From: Oscillospiraceae bacterium
GTDB taxonomy: Bacteria; Bacillota; Clostridia; Saccharofermentanales; UBA5734
DNA length: 33,463 bases
Assembly (NCBI GenBank): GCA_012521915.1
Contig: JAAYLM010000064.1
Location: forward strand, 1-33,463
Direction: 5' to 3'
Shown: piece after piece, positions 1-6,755 of the stretch
How the letters are laid out: the number at the start of each line of letters is the position of its first letter
Numbering within the stretch: the stretch's first letter is position 1
Notes under the pieces: model-generated
Databases searched by the model: none
Told to the model about the DNA's origin: nothing
The model's input: only the letters and a program-made list of their open reading frames with translations
Translations under genes and position numbers: made by a program

Positions 1-750
1 CAAAGCCTCCTGATACTGCTGAGGGTTGTCGATCTGAATCGCGTTACGCCCGAAAACAACACCTCTGGCACCATCATCGATAATCTGTTTGGCCAGTTGC
101 AGAGAATCAACCTGATTTGGCATCCTGCTGCCGCCCAGGCCGAGAATCGGCAGCGGGCAGCTGTCAACAACCGCTCTGAACTGATGCGTGTGAAACGTTT
201 TGACCGCGTCTGCACCCAGTTCAGCCAGGATCCGGCAACCGCGATAGACGATATCATGCATCTGCTCCGGGTTAAGCGCATCGCTGTTATTGGGGAAACA
301 CTCGCCGATCACAGGGATACCCAGCTTCCGGGCTTCGTTGCACAGTTCTGCGAATAAAGCGACATTTTTTGCGTCCTGCGCTTCACTGCCGGTCTGCAAG
401 GTCAGGGATACAAGGACAATCTCAGCACCCAGTTCTGCTGCGTCCGCGACGGAAAAGGCTTTTACGGTCTGTGCCTGGTGGTAGCCCCACTCAAAACAAA
501 AAACCGTACTCCAGTTGAGCCTGACGATCGGTATTGGCGCCCCTTTGTAGTCAAATGCATGACCTAGATGTTTCAACATGCCTGGAGACAGGAGAATGCC
601 GTCAACGCAGGGGTTGATTTTCTTAACCGTCTCATTCAGGTTGACCATGCCGGGGATGGGGCCATCCATGTAGCCGTGATCAATCGCGATCACAACAGCA
701 TTTTCATTTTTTGAAAACAGTTTGTTCAAACGAATTGTCTTTCCAGTCAT
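1..750 (-). CDS. DeoC/FbaB/LsrF-type class I aldolase, 3' end cut by the window
   Basis: The reading frame is open from the ATG at 750 to base 1 with no stop, so the C-terminus lies outside the window. The 250 visible residues have the hallmarks of the DeoC/FbaB/LsrF (beta/alpha)8 aldolase family: an early IDHGYMDGPIPG stretch, a lysine at about residue 184 in ADAVKTFHT where the family keeps its Schiff-base lysine, and a late phosphate-loop region GLGGSR followed by GRNAIQ. The start at 750 is preferred over an in-frame ATG at 783 because AGAAGG lies about 8 bases upstream of it. The family makes or breaks C-C bonds of phosphorylated ketoses or acyl-phosphosugars; the actual substrate is unknown. 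It is the last visible gene of the leftward ceramidase-like operon, 132 bases after its neighbour, so it may act on a product of that pathway. Confidence 0.8.
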   Translation of the reverse strand, partial: MTGKTIRLNKLFSKNENAVVIAIDHGYMDGPIPGMVNLNETVKKINPCVDGILLSPGMLKHLGHAFDYKGAPIPIVRLNWSTVFCFEWGYHQAQTVKAFSVADAAELGAEIVLVSLTLQTGSEAQDAKNVALFAELCNEARKLGIPVIGECFPNNSDALNPEQMHDIVYRGCRILAELGADAVKTFHTHQFRAVVDSCPLPILGLGGSRMPNQVDSLQLAKQIIDDGARGVVFGRNAIQIDNPQQYQEAL

Positions 751-882
751 ATCCAGGCCTTCTTTCTTTATTTTCTGATTCATGATGACCGCACTGATCA
801 GCCAGTCAATTTTTACAATCCATGTCCAGTCTGTTTGCCGTATCCAAATTATGTCTATCTGCTCACGGTGTATAAATTCTTT

Positions 883-2244
883 CTATTTCAGGCTATTGAG
901 CAGCTGCAAGGCATGCGCGACAAGTGAATCCTCCAGTTCCTCTGTAAAGGGGTTGTTCTTTGCTTCATAGCCACCTTCCTGGAAGGCTTTTCTGGTCGGA
1001 AAGTATCCGTGAGAACCATTGGTTAATGATGAAATAAAGGTGTTGGCAAAAGGAGAACCTTTCTTGATCCGCCGGCCGATCTGAGAAAAGACTTCTCCAG
1101 GAAGGCCCACATAGGCTATTTCACCTAATGCCACTGCCTGGATCTCTAAGGGCAGGGCGCTTCCCAAAGCAGCGATTCGGACGGTTTGAAAAGCTGTTGA
1201 TATTTCAGCGATACTTGCCATGCCGGCACCTGTAACGGCCCATGTACCGTCATAGAAAGACTGTATGTCTTTACGCGCTTTCACGACTTGTTCCGGACTG
1301 ATCGCCCGCAGTGGCATATCGACAGTGATTCGTCCGCTACAGAAACCCGGTTCACACCCGTTCATGTCACGCGATGAGCTGAATCGCTGATAGACTTTAT
1401 ATACCTCTGCTGCTAGGATACGCCCGACTTTCCGGGAATAAGCATAACCACTTGTTGTATCATGCTCCGGATGCATCGCATCGATATGGTTGATGTCACC
1501 GGCTGCCCCATTGATATACAACACATCACAATCGGGAAGCAGCTGCCGGACCGCTTGCCTCATATGACCAGGATAGTCTGCTGAAAAAAGGCTTCCACTT
1601 GTCATGTCGGGATGCAGTGTGAAATTGACCACCAGCACTTCCCCGCTGCCATCGACGTACTTGAACCTTACAACCCCTACATCGGGGTCGATCTCCCCGA
1701 TCGGTTCAACGATGTCCGGATTTCCCCTGCCTGGATTTGTTGTCATGCTTCCGTCTTTCATGCGATAACGCCTGATGAAGGATATGCTGTCTTCATGTCC
1801 ATATCCGATATCCATCGCAGCGTCTTTGAGCCGACCGGCCGCCATCTGCGCGGCATCAGCGATTTTTCGTTCCAGCATCGCCATATAGGCGTCATCCGGA
1901 CCGCCCATCTGCTTAGCCTTTTCCTTGTCTTCAACCACCCTGACATGCGGCCCGGTGTGCGTGTGTGTGGAATGAATCATGACTTTCTCGATGGACAAGC
2001 CCAGCCTTTCACCGATCAGCTTCCTCGTTGCCTCGCTGTACTCAGCACCTAAGCCGATCAGATCACAACTGATTAAGATCCACTTGATATCATTCTGCTC
2101 ATCAGAAATGGCTATTGCGGACGCATATAATGGATCCAGAACACCTTCTGCTTCGCGCCTGTGAAAGTAACCAGCCATGCAAACACCCAGGGGCGGCGTA
2201 ATATCCACCTTGGCAAAGCCCACTTTGATCCATGATTGTTCCAT
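883..2244 (-). CDS. Neutral/alkaline ceramidase-like protein, copy B
   Basis: A 453-residue protein resembling the N-terminal catalytic domain of neutral/alkaline non-lysosomal ceramidases (PF04734). Visible features are VDITPPLG near the N-terminus, a THTHTGP motif (His94, His96), NFTLHPDMTSG (His211), LPGEVF (Glu384) and GYFP (Tyr414). By family comparison these are the four zinc ligands, so the metal site looks intact. The ceramidase nucleophile motif G-D-V-S-P-N is replaced by GDINHI (residues 249-254), which removes the serine. There is no signal peptide, so it is probably cytoplasmic and not a lipid-acting secreted enzyme. AAAGGAG lies 8 bases before the ATG. It is 39 bases downstream of copy A and presumably in the same transcript. 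It is likely a metal-dependent hydrolase or related enzyme of unknown substrate. Confidence 0.82.
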   Translation of the reverse strand: MEQSWIKVGFAKVDITPPLGVCMAGYFHRREAEGVLDPLYASAIAISDEQNDIKWILISCDLIGLGAEYSEATRKLIGERLGLSIEKVMIHSTHTHTGPHVRVVEDKEKAKQMGGPDDAYMAMLERKIADAAQMAAGRLKDAAMDIGYGHEDSISFIRRYRMKDGSMTTNPGRGNPDIVEPIGEIDPDVGVVRFKYVDGSGEVLVVNFTLHPDMTSGSLFSADYPGHMRQAVRQLLPDCDVLYINGAAGDINHIDAMHPEHDTTSGYAYSRKVGRILAAEVYKVYQRFSSSRDMNGCEPGFCSGRITVDMPLRAISPEQVVKARKDIQSFYDGTWAVTGAGMASIAEISTAFQTVRIAALGSALPLEIQAVALGEIAYVGLPGEVFSQIGRRIKKGSPFANTFISSLTNGSHGYFPTRKAFQEGGYEAKNNPFTEELEDSLVAHALQLLNSLK

Positions 2245-2283
2245 TTTGACATCTCCTTTAATTGTTTTATCTTTATGAATCCT

Positions 2284-3585
2284 TTACATGCCCCGATACA
2301 TGTCAACCAGCGTTGTACAAATAATGTCCCCGGCTGCGCTTTCCAGGCCGCTTGTCGGAGCAAGCCGGGCTTCGTAAACACCGGGCACCATACACTCGGG
2401 TGTCGGCACATAGCCACAGTAATCATTGGCGAAATCAGAGAAAAAGACATGTCCGCCGCATGCCTGCTTTACTTTAAAGCCATAAGCCACAAACATTTGA
2501 CAAGGGTTGCCCACGATGCAGACGTCACCAATTCTGATCAACTGGAGATAGACATCACGCTCCACCTTTTTATCCGCTGCTATTTGAAAAGCCTGCAGCG
2601 CAAAAAAAGTCTCCACATAGTCCGGTTCACGGGGCGTTGACAGAGGCAGCGAGTCACCAAGCTTATCAAAATGTTTTTTTGCGGTCAGGAGATCCTCTGC
2701 CGAGGGCTTCCTCAAGCGGACACTTATCGTCTTGTCCGCATGCAGGATCTCTTCCCCGGCTGGAACAGCGCGGTTTATGGCAGCAATCGCTTTCCGGGCC
2801 AATTCGCGCCCGACAACAATCTGTCTGCCGGGCTTGGTGGTTTCTTCGTCAAACACATTGATGTGATTAATGTTACCGCAGGCGCCGTTAACAAAAAGCG
2901 TGACAAAATCCTGACCATATTGTTTTTTCATTTCGCTGGACAAAACGCCAATATAGTCCGCACTCGTTTGGGTACCGGAAACAATAGCGGGATGGCAGGC
3001 AAAATTCACAACCGCCCCGACAGGCTGATGATCATGCATCGCGACAAGAACACCTGCATCCGGATCAATCTCGCCAAACGGCCCTAAAACCTGCCCTTTG
3101 TTTTTTATGCCAGGGTTTGTTTTCAGCGATCCGTCTTTCATCCGGTAAATTCTAATGAATGAAACATCTGTCAGGGTCTCATGGCCCACAAGCAATTGGG
3201 CTGTTTGCGCCCTGTTGTATGCGCACACCACAGCATCCGCCGCACGTCGCACCAATAATTCGAGATAAAACGGATCTGTTACAACCTCCTCACCCCAGTT
3301 CAGCGTCGGCCCGCCTGTATGCGTATGGGTGGCCATGACCATGATTTCATTTTCCCGCATTGGCACGAATGAACATACCCTTGTCCTGATTCGCTTTGTT
3401 ATATCGAGTGTGATACCACAGGCATCAAGGACAACAACAGCTGCTGACAGCCCCTCATGGGCACAATAGAAAGCCCTTGCGCATATCTTCTCTAAAATGT
3501 CCGTGTTGTAACGTGCGCCAAAGCCTCCGGGAATAATGCTTCCCAGAGGAGGTGTAATATCTGTTTCGTAAAAACCGCATTCCAT
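2284..3585 (-). CDS. Neutral/alkaline ceramidase-like protein, copy A
   Basis: A 433-residue paralog of the ceramidase-like family. It carries TDITPPLG, THTHTGG (His87, His89), NFACHPAIVSG (His198), NGACGNINHI (residues 233-242) and GYVPTPE (Tyr392). The region that normally reads G-x-P-G-E is GNPCQ here, so the family's glutamate metal ligand is Gln363. The ceramidase serine is also absent (GNINH in place of GDVSP). Either it binds metal differently or it is a non-catalytic partner of copy B. It has no signal peptide or membrane segment. GGAGAGG precedes the ATG by about 9 bases and overlaps the end of the small upstream ORF, which suggests coupled translation. It shares the GEIDPDxGV block (residues 171-179) with both other copies. 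Family assignment is firm; function is not known. Confidence 0.82.
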   Translation of the reverse strand: MECGFYETDITPPLGSIIPGGFGARYNTDILEKICARAFYCAHEGLSAAVVVLDACGITLDITKRIRTRVCSFVPMRENEIMVMATHTHTGGPTLNWGEEVVTDPFYLELLVRRAADAVVCAYNRAQTAQLLVGHETLTDVSFIRIYRMKDGSLKTNPGIKNKGQVLGPFGEIDPDAGVLVAMHDHQPVGAVVNFACHPAIVSGTQTSADYIGVLSSEMKKQYGQDFVTLFVNGACGNINHINVFDEETTKPGRQIVVGRELARKAIAAINRAVPAGEEILHADKTISVRLRKPSAEDLLTAKKHFDKLGDSLPLSTPREPDYVETFFALQAFQIAADKKVERDVYLQLIRIGDVCIVGNPCQMFVAYGFKVKQACGGHVFFSDFANDYCGYVPTPECMVPGVYEARLAPTSGLESAAGDIICTTLVDMYRGM

Positions 3586-3588
3586 TGC

Positions 3589-3867
3589 TTAGTCCTCTCC
3601 ATGGATGAATGAAACAACTTCCTCACCCCGCCTCGCAGATGGTCTTTTCAGGAGCTTTTGCCTGACAGGCTGAAGAAGCTGCTCCGCAGCCAGACAGATT
3701 GAGCAACAGGCGGATGAAGCACAAAGCCTGTGGTAAAGTGGCGTGCATGGCATGCCCTTGTTCAAGTCAACAGTCATGTGATCAACTTGCGCTGTGTTGC
3801 CAGAAGGCCTGAAGGCCTTTGTAGGATTCAGAATGACCCCGTGAAGTTTTAAGGATGGGAAAGGCAT
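3589..3867 (-). CDS. Small Cys-rich hypothetical protein at the head of the ceramidase-like operon
   Basis: A 92-residue ORF that I do not recognise. It deserves a call because AAAGGAG sits 7 bases before its ATG, it is the first ORF after a near-consensus promoter, and its TAA stop ends 3 bases before the start of copy A. Five cysteines cluster in the middle (positions 41, 49, 54, 55, 58), the last three as C-C-x2-C, followed by a leucine-rich helix-like stretch and a basic C-terminus with KRPSARR. There is no clear signal peptide or membrane segment. It could be a small metal-binding or redox partner, or a translated leader that couples ribosomes to the next gene. It could also be a chance ORF, since its composition is not strongly protein-like. 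Confidence 0.4.
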   Translation of the reverse strand: MPFPSLKLHGVILNPTKAFRPSGNTAQVDHMTVDLNKGMPCTPLYHRLCASSACCSICLAAEQLLQPVRQKLLKRPSARRGEEVVSFIHGED

Positions 3868-3911
3868 GATGCAACTCCTTTATGGCCAGCGCGGCATAAG
3901 GATTCGTGTTT

Positions 3912-3941
3912 ATTCTAGCAGTATGCGATTAAGGCTGTCAA
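3912..3941 (-). promoter_or_regulatory. Sigma70-type promoter for the leftward ceramidase-like operon
   Basis: On the minus strand TTGACA (3941-3936) is followed after 18 bases by TAGAAT (3917-3912). The -35 is a perfect match and the -10 matches 5 of 6. It lies about 45 bases upstream of the small 92-residue ORF and is divergent from the DeoR-family gene. Confidence 0.75.
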
Positions 3942-3967
3942 TACAATGAACATATTCTTTATTATTG
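3939..3967. promoter_or_regulatory. Nested dyad overlapping the leftward -35, candidate operator
   Basis: Two inverted repeats share almost the same centre near 3953: outer arms CAATA (3939-3943) and TATTG (3963-3967), and an inner imperfect palindrome GAACATATTC (3948-3957, 8 of 10 symmetric). The outer arm overlaps the -35 of the leftward promoter. The position between the DeoR-family gene and its divergent operon fits an operator for that regulator. AT-rich DNA makes short dyads common, so the support is moderate at best. Confidence 0.35.
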
Positions 3968-4019
3968 CGCCATATTTTGACGATTAAATTCATTTCTAAC
4001 GCGATTTTCTTCAATTAAG

Positions 4020-4049
4020 TTGACATGACACAAACCAAAGCGCTAAGAT
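4020..4049 (+). promoter_or_regulatory. Sigma70-type promoter for the DeoR-family regulator
   Basis: TTGACA (4020-4025), an 18-base spacer, then TAAGAT (4044-4049). It lies about 60 bases before the regulator start and faces away from the leftward promoter, so the two transcripts diverge from a shared AT-rich control region. Confidence 0.65.
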
Positions 4050-4111
4050 ATTTATGATGGCCCTTATGGCAGGCGAGACGATGACGTGATTTGGATTGTT
4101 GAGGTTTTCAG

Positions 4112-4906
4112 ATGAACAAGACCGAAAAACGCAAAACCTTATTGTTTGAGCATCTGTTGCAGAATGGCCGTATTTCGTCAGAAGACGCTGCTCAGATGCT
4201 GCAAGTTTCCGCGTCAACCGTAAGGCGTTTGTTTATGGAAATCGAAGGCGAAGGTAAAGCCATCCGCGTTCGCGGTGCCCTGCAGTCGACCGGTATACCC
4301 AGCGACATCTACAGAATCACAGACACCGAAAACAAGTTTCCCGGACAAAACCGACAGATTGGCCTTTATGCCGCCAGTCATTTTGTCGAGGATGGTGATA
4401 TCATCTACCTGGACAGCGGCACAACGGTTATGCAGCTTTCACTGGCTCTCAAGCAGCGCATCCAGAGAAGTCTGCTCAAGGATATCCAGGTTGTGACCAA
4501 TTCGATTCCCAACATGGAGATCCTGAACAGCGTTGCCAATGTCATTCTGATCGGCGGCCGTTTTCGTGAAGAGCGTCGTGATTTTGCAGGCTACGCGTCT
4601 GAACAGTTTATTCGCTGTTTTAACTACCACAAAGTCTTTCTGGGTGCTGACGGGTTCGACCCCGGGATCGGCTTTCTGGGCAAAGATACCGACACCGCCA
4701 GGATCAACGAGGTCATCATGGCCAGGTCCAGAGCCATCTATATTCTGATGGATTCGTCCAAATTCTTTACGAGCTCTCTTGTCTCCTATGCCCGTCTGTC
4801 CAGTGTATCCGCGGTGATCACAGATTCATTCCTCCCCGCCGAATCAGAACAGATCTGCCTGGCGCACGGCCTGAAGGTGTGTAAAGCGGAGAATGCAGAG
4901 CTTTAG
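4112..4906 (+). CDS. DeoR-family transcriptional regulator
   Basis: A 264-residue regulator. An N-terminal winged helix-turn-helix spans about residues 5-58, with the recognition segment VSASTVRRLFMEIEGEG in the usual DeoR position. A C-terminal sugar-phosphate sensor domain covers about residues 80-250, with DGDIIYLDSGTT, VVTNS, LIGGRFRE and FLGADGFDPGIGF in family order. DeoR-type regulators usually repress catabolic operons and are released by a phosphorylated intermediate; the ligand here is unknown. GAGG lies 8 bases before the ATG. The gene is divergent from the ceramidase-like/aldolase operon, which makes that operon its most likely target. Its TAG stop overlaps the stop of the convergent acetyltransferase gene by four bases. 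Confidence 0.9.
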   Translation: MNKTEKRKTLLFEHLLQNGRISSEDAAQMLQVSASTVRRLFMEIEGEGKAIRVRGALQSTGIPSDIYRITDTENKFPGQNRQIGLYAASHFVEDGDIIYLDSGTTVMQLSLALKQRIQRSLLKDIQVVTNSIPNMEILNSVANVILIGGRFREERRDFAGYASEQFIRCFNYHKVFLGADGFDPGIGFLGKDTDTARINEVIMARSRAIYILMDSSKFFTSSLVSYARLSSVSAVITDSFLPAESEQICLAHGLKVCKAENAEL

Positions 4907-5541
4907 AACGAATCACCAACCTTGATCGGCGCGACAGACACCCAGTTCTGATCAAAAGCAGCCAGTTCTGATCTGTTTTTCAGTTCAGCCAGGATTTTTT
5001 CCCAGCGACCGCGCATATCCACGGTATACAAGACAGGGAACCAGGCCAGTTCCAGATACCGCTTAACGGCTGGGATCCTGAAGTCATCTGTATTCAGGAC
5101 GCAGTCGCTGAAACCCAGCTCACTGAGCCGGCGCAGAACCGCAATGATCACGGCAGTGCCGGCACCTTTCCCTCTGTATTCAAACATGGAACCGACATTG
5201 TGCAGGCAGCCCGGACCATATTTCCTGCAGGGGTAGCCGTCTCGCTCTTTGTCTGTGAAAAGCAAGGCCGTTGCCGTGGCGACCGGTTTGCCGGACTCTG
5301 TACAAACGAGAAAAACATGCTCCATTTTCACCCTGGCGTCGCTGCCCATGGCTTTCTGCCAGATGGTTATGGGATCATCCTGCGAGTCCGTGAAGAATCC
5401 GGCTGATTTCATGATGGAGACCCACGCCTCCTCGTCACCTTCCTGCATCGAACGGACCCGCCAACCCTGCGGCAGCCGCATGTCCGGGATCGGCGCCTCT
5501 CGCCTGAGCATCTTCAGTTGTTTTGGCGGATTGTCTGCCAT
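4903..5541 (-). CDS. GNAT-family N-acetyltransferase
   Basis: A 212-residue protein from the ATG at 5541, chosen because GGAGGTG lies 8 bases upstream; a longer in-frame ORF reaching 5868 would overlap the start of the divergent operon and lacks such a site. The acetyl-CoA motif A is visible: a strand reading LHNVGSMFEYRG, then RGKGAGTAVI (the R/Q-x-x-G-x-G/A pyrophosphate loop), then LNTDDFRIPAVKRYLELAW, typical of motif B with its asparagine/aspartate-containing strand and packing helix. GNAT enzymes transfer acetyl from acetyl-CoA to an amine; the acceptor cannot be inferred. It stands alone on the minus strand between the regulator and the large operon. Confidence 0.82.
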   Translation of the reverse strand: MADNPPKQLKMLRREAPIPDMRLPQGWRVRSMQEGDEEAWVSIMKSAGFFTDSQDDPITIWQKAMGSDARVKMEHVFLVCTESGKPVATATALLFTDKERDGYPCRKYGPGCLHNVGSMFEYRGKGAGTAVIIAVLRRLSELGFSDCVLNTDDFRIPAVKRYLELAWFPVLYTVDMRGRWEKILAELKNRSELAAFDQNWVSVAPIKVGDSF

Positions 5542-5592
5542 TTGTATGCACCTCCTGCCCTTTTGTCGCCTGTGCTTATAGATTATTACACG

Positions 5593-5622
5593 ATCAGGCA
5601 AACAACAAGAAGAAATCCTGAT
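5593..5622. promoter_or_regulatory. Inverted repeat across the large-operon promoter, candidate operator
   Basis: ATCAGG (5593-5598) and CCTGAT (5617-5622) form a perfect 6-base inverted repeat with an 18-base gap. The pair brackets the region from the putative -35 to the first base of the -10 of the large operon and lies in the divergent space shared with the acetyltransferase gene. The spacing would suit a dimeric repressor. The sequence does not show which regulator would bind. Confidence 0.3.
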
Positions 5623-5627
5623 ATAAT
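5599..5627 (+). promoter_or_regulatory. Probable promoter of the glycyl-radical operon
   Basis: A perfect TATAAT (5622-5627) is preceded at 17 bases by CAAACA (5599-5604), which matches only the last three -35 positions. It lies about 65 bases before the first gene of the rightward operon. The weak -35 suggests either activator dependence or modest strength. Confidence 0.5.
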
Positions 5628-5692
5628 AACGGTAATACAAAACTGCCATTCCTGCTTGCGCTGCGCAGATCAACTCGAGAGAAGGTGTCCTC

Positions 5693-6682
5693 ATGAAAAT
5701 CGCGTTATTGATGAATGCCCAGACCAGAAAGAATGTGTTTACAGACCGAATCCTGGCCGAACTCAACCGGTTGGGCGATGTTGTCATGAATGAAACCGGT
5801 GAGACGGGACCTGAAATTGTTAAGCAGCTGATTCGCGATGCCGACATAGCTGTCACATCGTGGGGCAATGGCCCTTTGACAGCAGATATTCTCGACTGCG
5901 CGCCTCAATTGAAGCTTGTTGCCCATGCTGCCGGCAGTGTCAAACCCATTATCAGCGATGCACTGTTTGACCGGAGCATCGCTTTGATCAGCAGCGCCGT
6001 GGTGTTGAGCCGCGGTGTATCTGAAACAGCACTGGGCTTCACCATCTCTGCCGCCAAGAATTTCTACCAGCTCAACCAGCTGGTTCATGACGGGGGCTGG
6101 GAGCATGACCGGAAGTCCATTACCGAACTGTTCGATATCACCATTGGCGTGATCGGCTGTGGCTATGCTGGAGCCCATTACATCGAGCTGCTGCAGCCTT
6201 TCTCTGTGTCCATCCTGGCCTACGACCCCTATCAGGACGCCACGAAGATCAAGGCGTTTGGCGCGGAGAAAACCAGTCTGGAGCGTATCCTGCAGGAAAG
6301 CGATATTATTTCCCTGCACGCGCCTTCGATTCCTGAAACAAGGCATATGATCAATGCCGAAACCCTTGCTATGATGAAAAACGATGTCATCCTGATCAAT
6401 ACAGCCCGTGGGTCGCTGATCGATGAAACGGCCCTTTATGCGCACATGAAAAGCGGTAAAATCAAATATGCCTGCCTCGATGTAACGGATCCTGAGCCGC
6501 CGGCTGCCGACAACCCCCTGCGCACGCTTCCCAACTGCGTCATCACCCCACACCTGGCCGGCCAGGCCAACAACGGTCTGGGGCGAATCGGGGTGCATGT
6601 CCATGAAGAGATCAACCGTTTCCTCAATGGAGAATCCCTGGTTACACGTGTGACGCGGGAAATGCTGGCGACGATGGCCTGA
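5693..6682 (+). CDS. D-2-hydroxyacid dehydrogenase, NAD-dependent
   Basis: A 329-residue member of the D-isomer-specific 2-hydroxyacid dehydrogenase family (phosphoglycerate/hydroxypyruvate reductase type). The substrate domain is N-terminal, the Rossmann motif G155-x-G157-x-x-G160 is in GVIGCGYAG, and the catalytic triad is present as Arg239 in NTARGSLID, Glu268 in DPEPP and His287 in TPHLAG. It interconverts a 2-ketoacid and a D-2-hydroxyacid with NAD(H). A C-terminal ACT domain is absent, so it is not the regulated serine-pathway enzyme. GAAGGTG lies 6 bases before the ATG. It is the first gene of the probable operon that includes the two glycyl radical enzymes, so it may oxidise or reduce a sugar-acid fragment of that pathway. 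Confidence 0.88.
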   Translation: MKIALLMNAQTRKNVFTDRILAELNRLGDVVMNETGETGPEIVKQLIRDADIAVTSWGNGPLTADILDCAPQLKLVAHAAGSVKPIISDALFDRSIALISSAVVLSRGVSETALGFTISAAKNFYQLNQLVHDGGWEHDRKSITELFDITIGVIGCGYAGAHYIELLQPFSVSILAYDPYQDATKIKAFGAEKTSLERILQESDIISLHAPSIPETRHMINAETLAMMKNDVILINTARGSLIDETALYAHMKSGKIKYACLDVTDPEPPAADNPLRTLPNCVITPHLAGQANNGLGRIGVHVHEEINRFLNGESLVTRVTREMLATMA

Positions 6683-6718
6683 AGGCAATGATCGCCGGAC
6701 GATATCAGGCTGACTTAG

Positions 6719-6740
6719 CATGCGCGGCACAAGCCGCATG
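6719..6740 (+). other. Hairpin just before the ribosome binding site of the enolase-superfamily gene
   Basis: CATGCGCGGC, a four-base loop, then GCCGCATG: eight pairs with a two-base bulge on the 5' side. It ends one base before the GAGGT that probably serves as the ribosome binding site. It has no following T-run, so it is not a terminator. It could affect mRNA stability or relative expression within the operon. Confidence 0.35.
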
Positions 6741-6755
6741 AGGTAAACAAGCATC

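Noticed and set aside
5542-5868. N-terminal extension of the GNAT acetyltransferase
   Set aside because: It would overlap the divergent operon and its promoter; a strong ribosome binding site supports the start at 5541.
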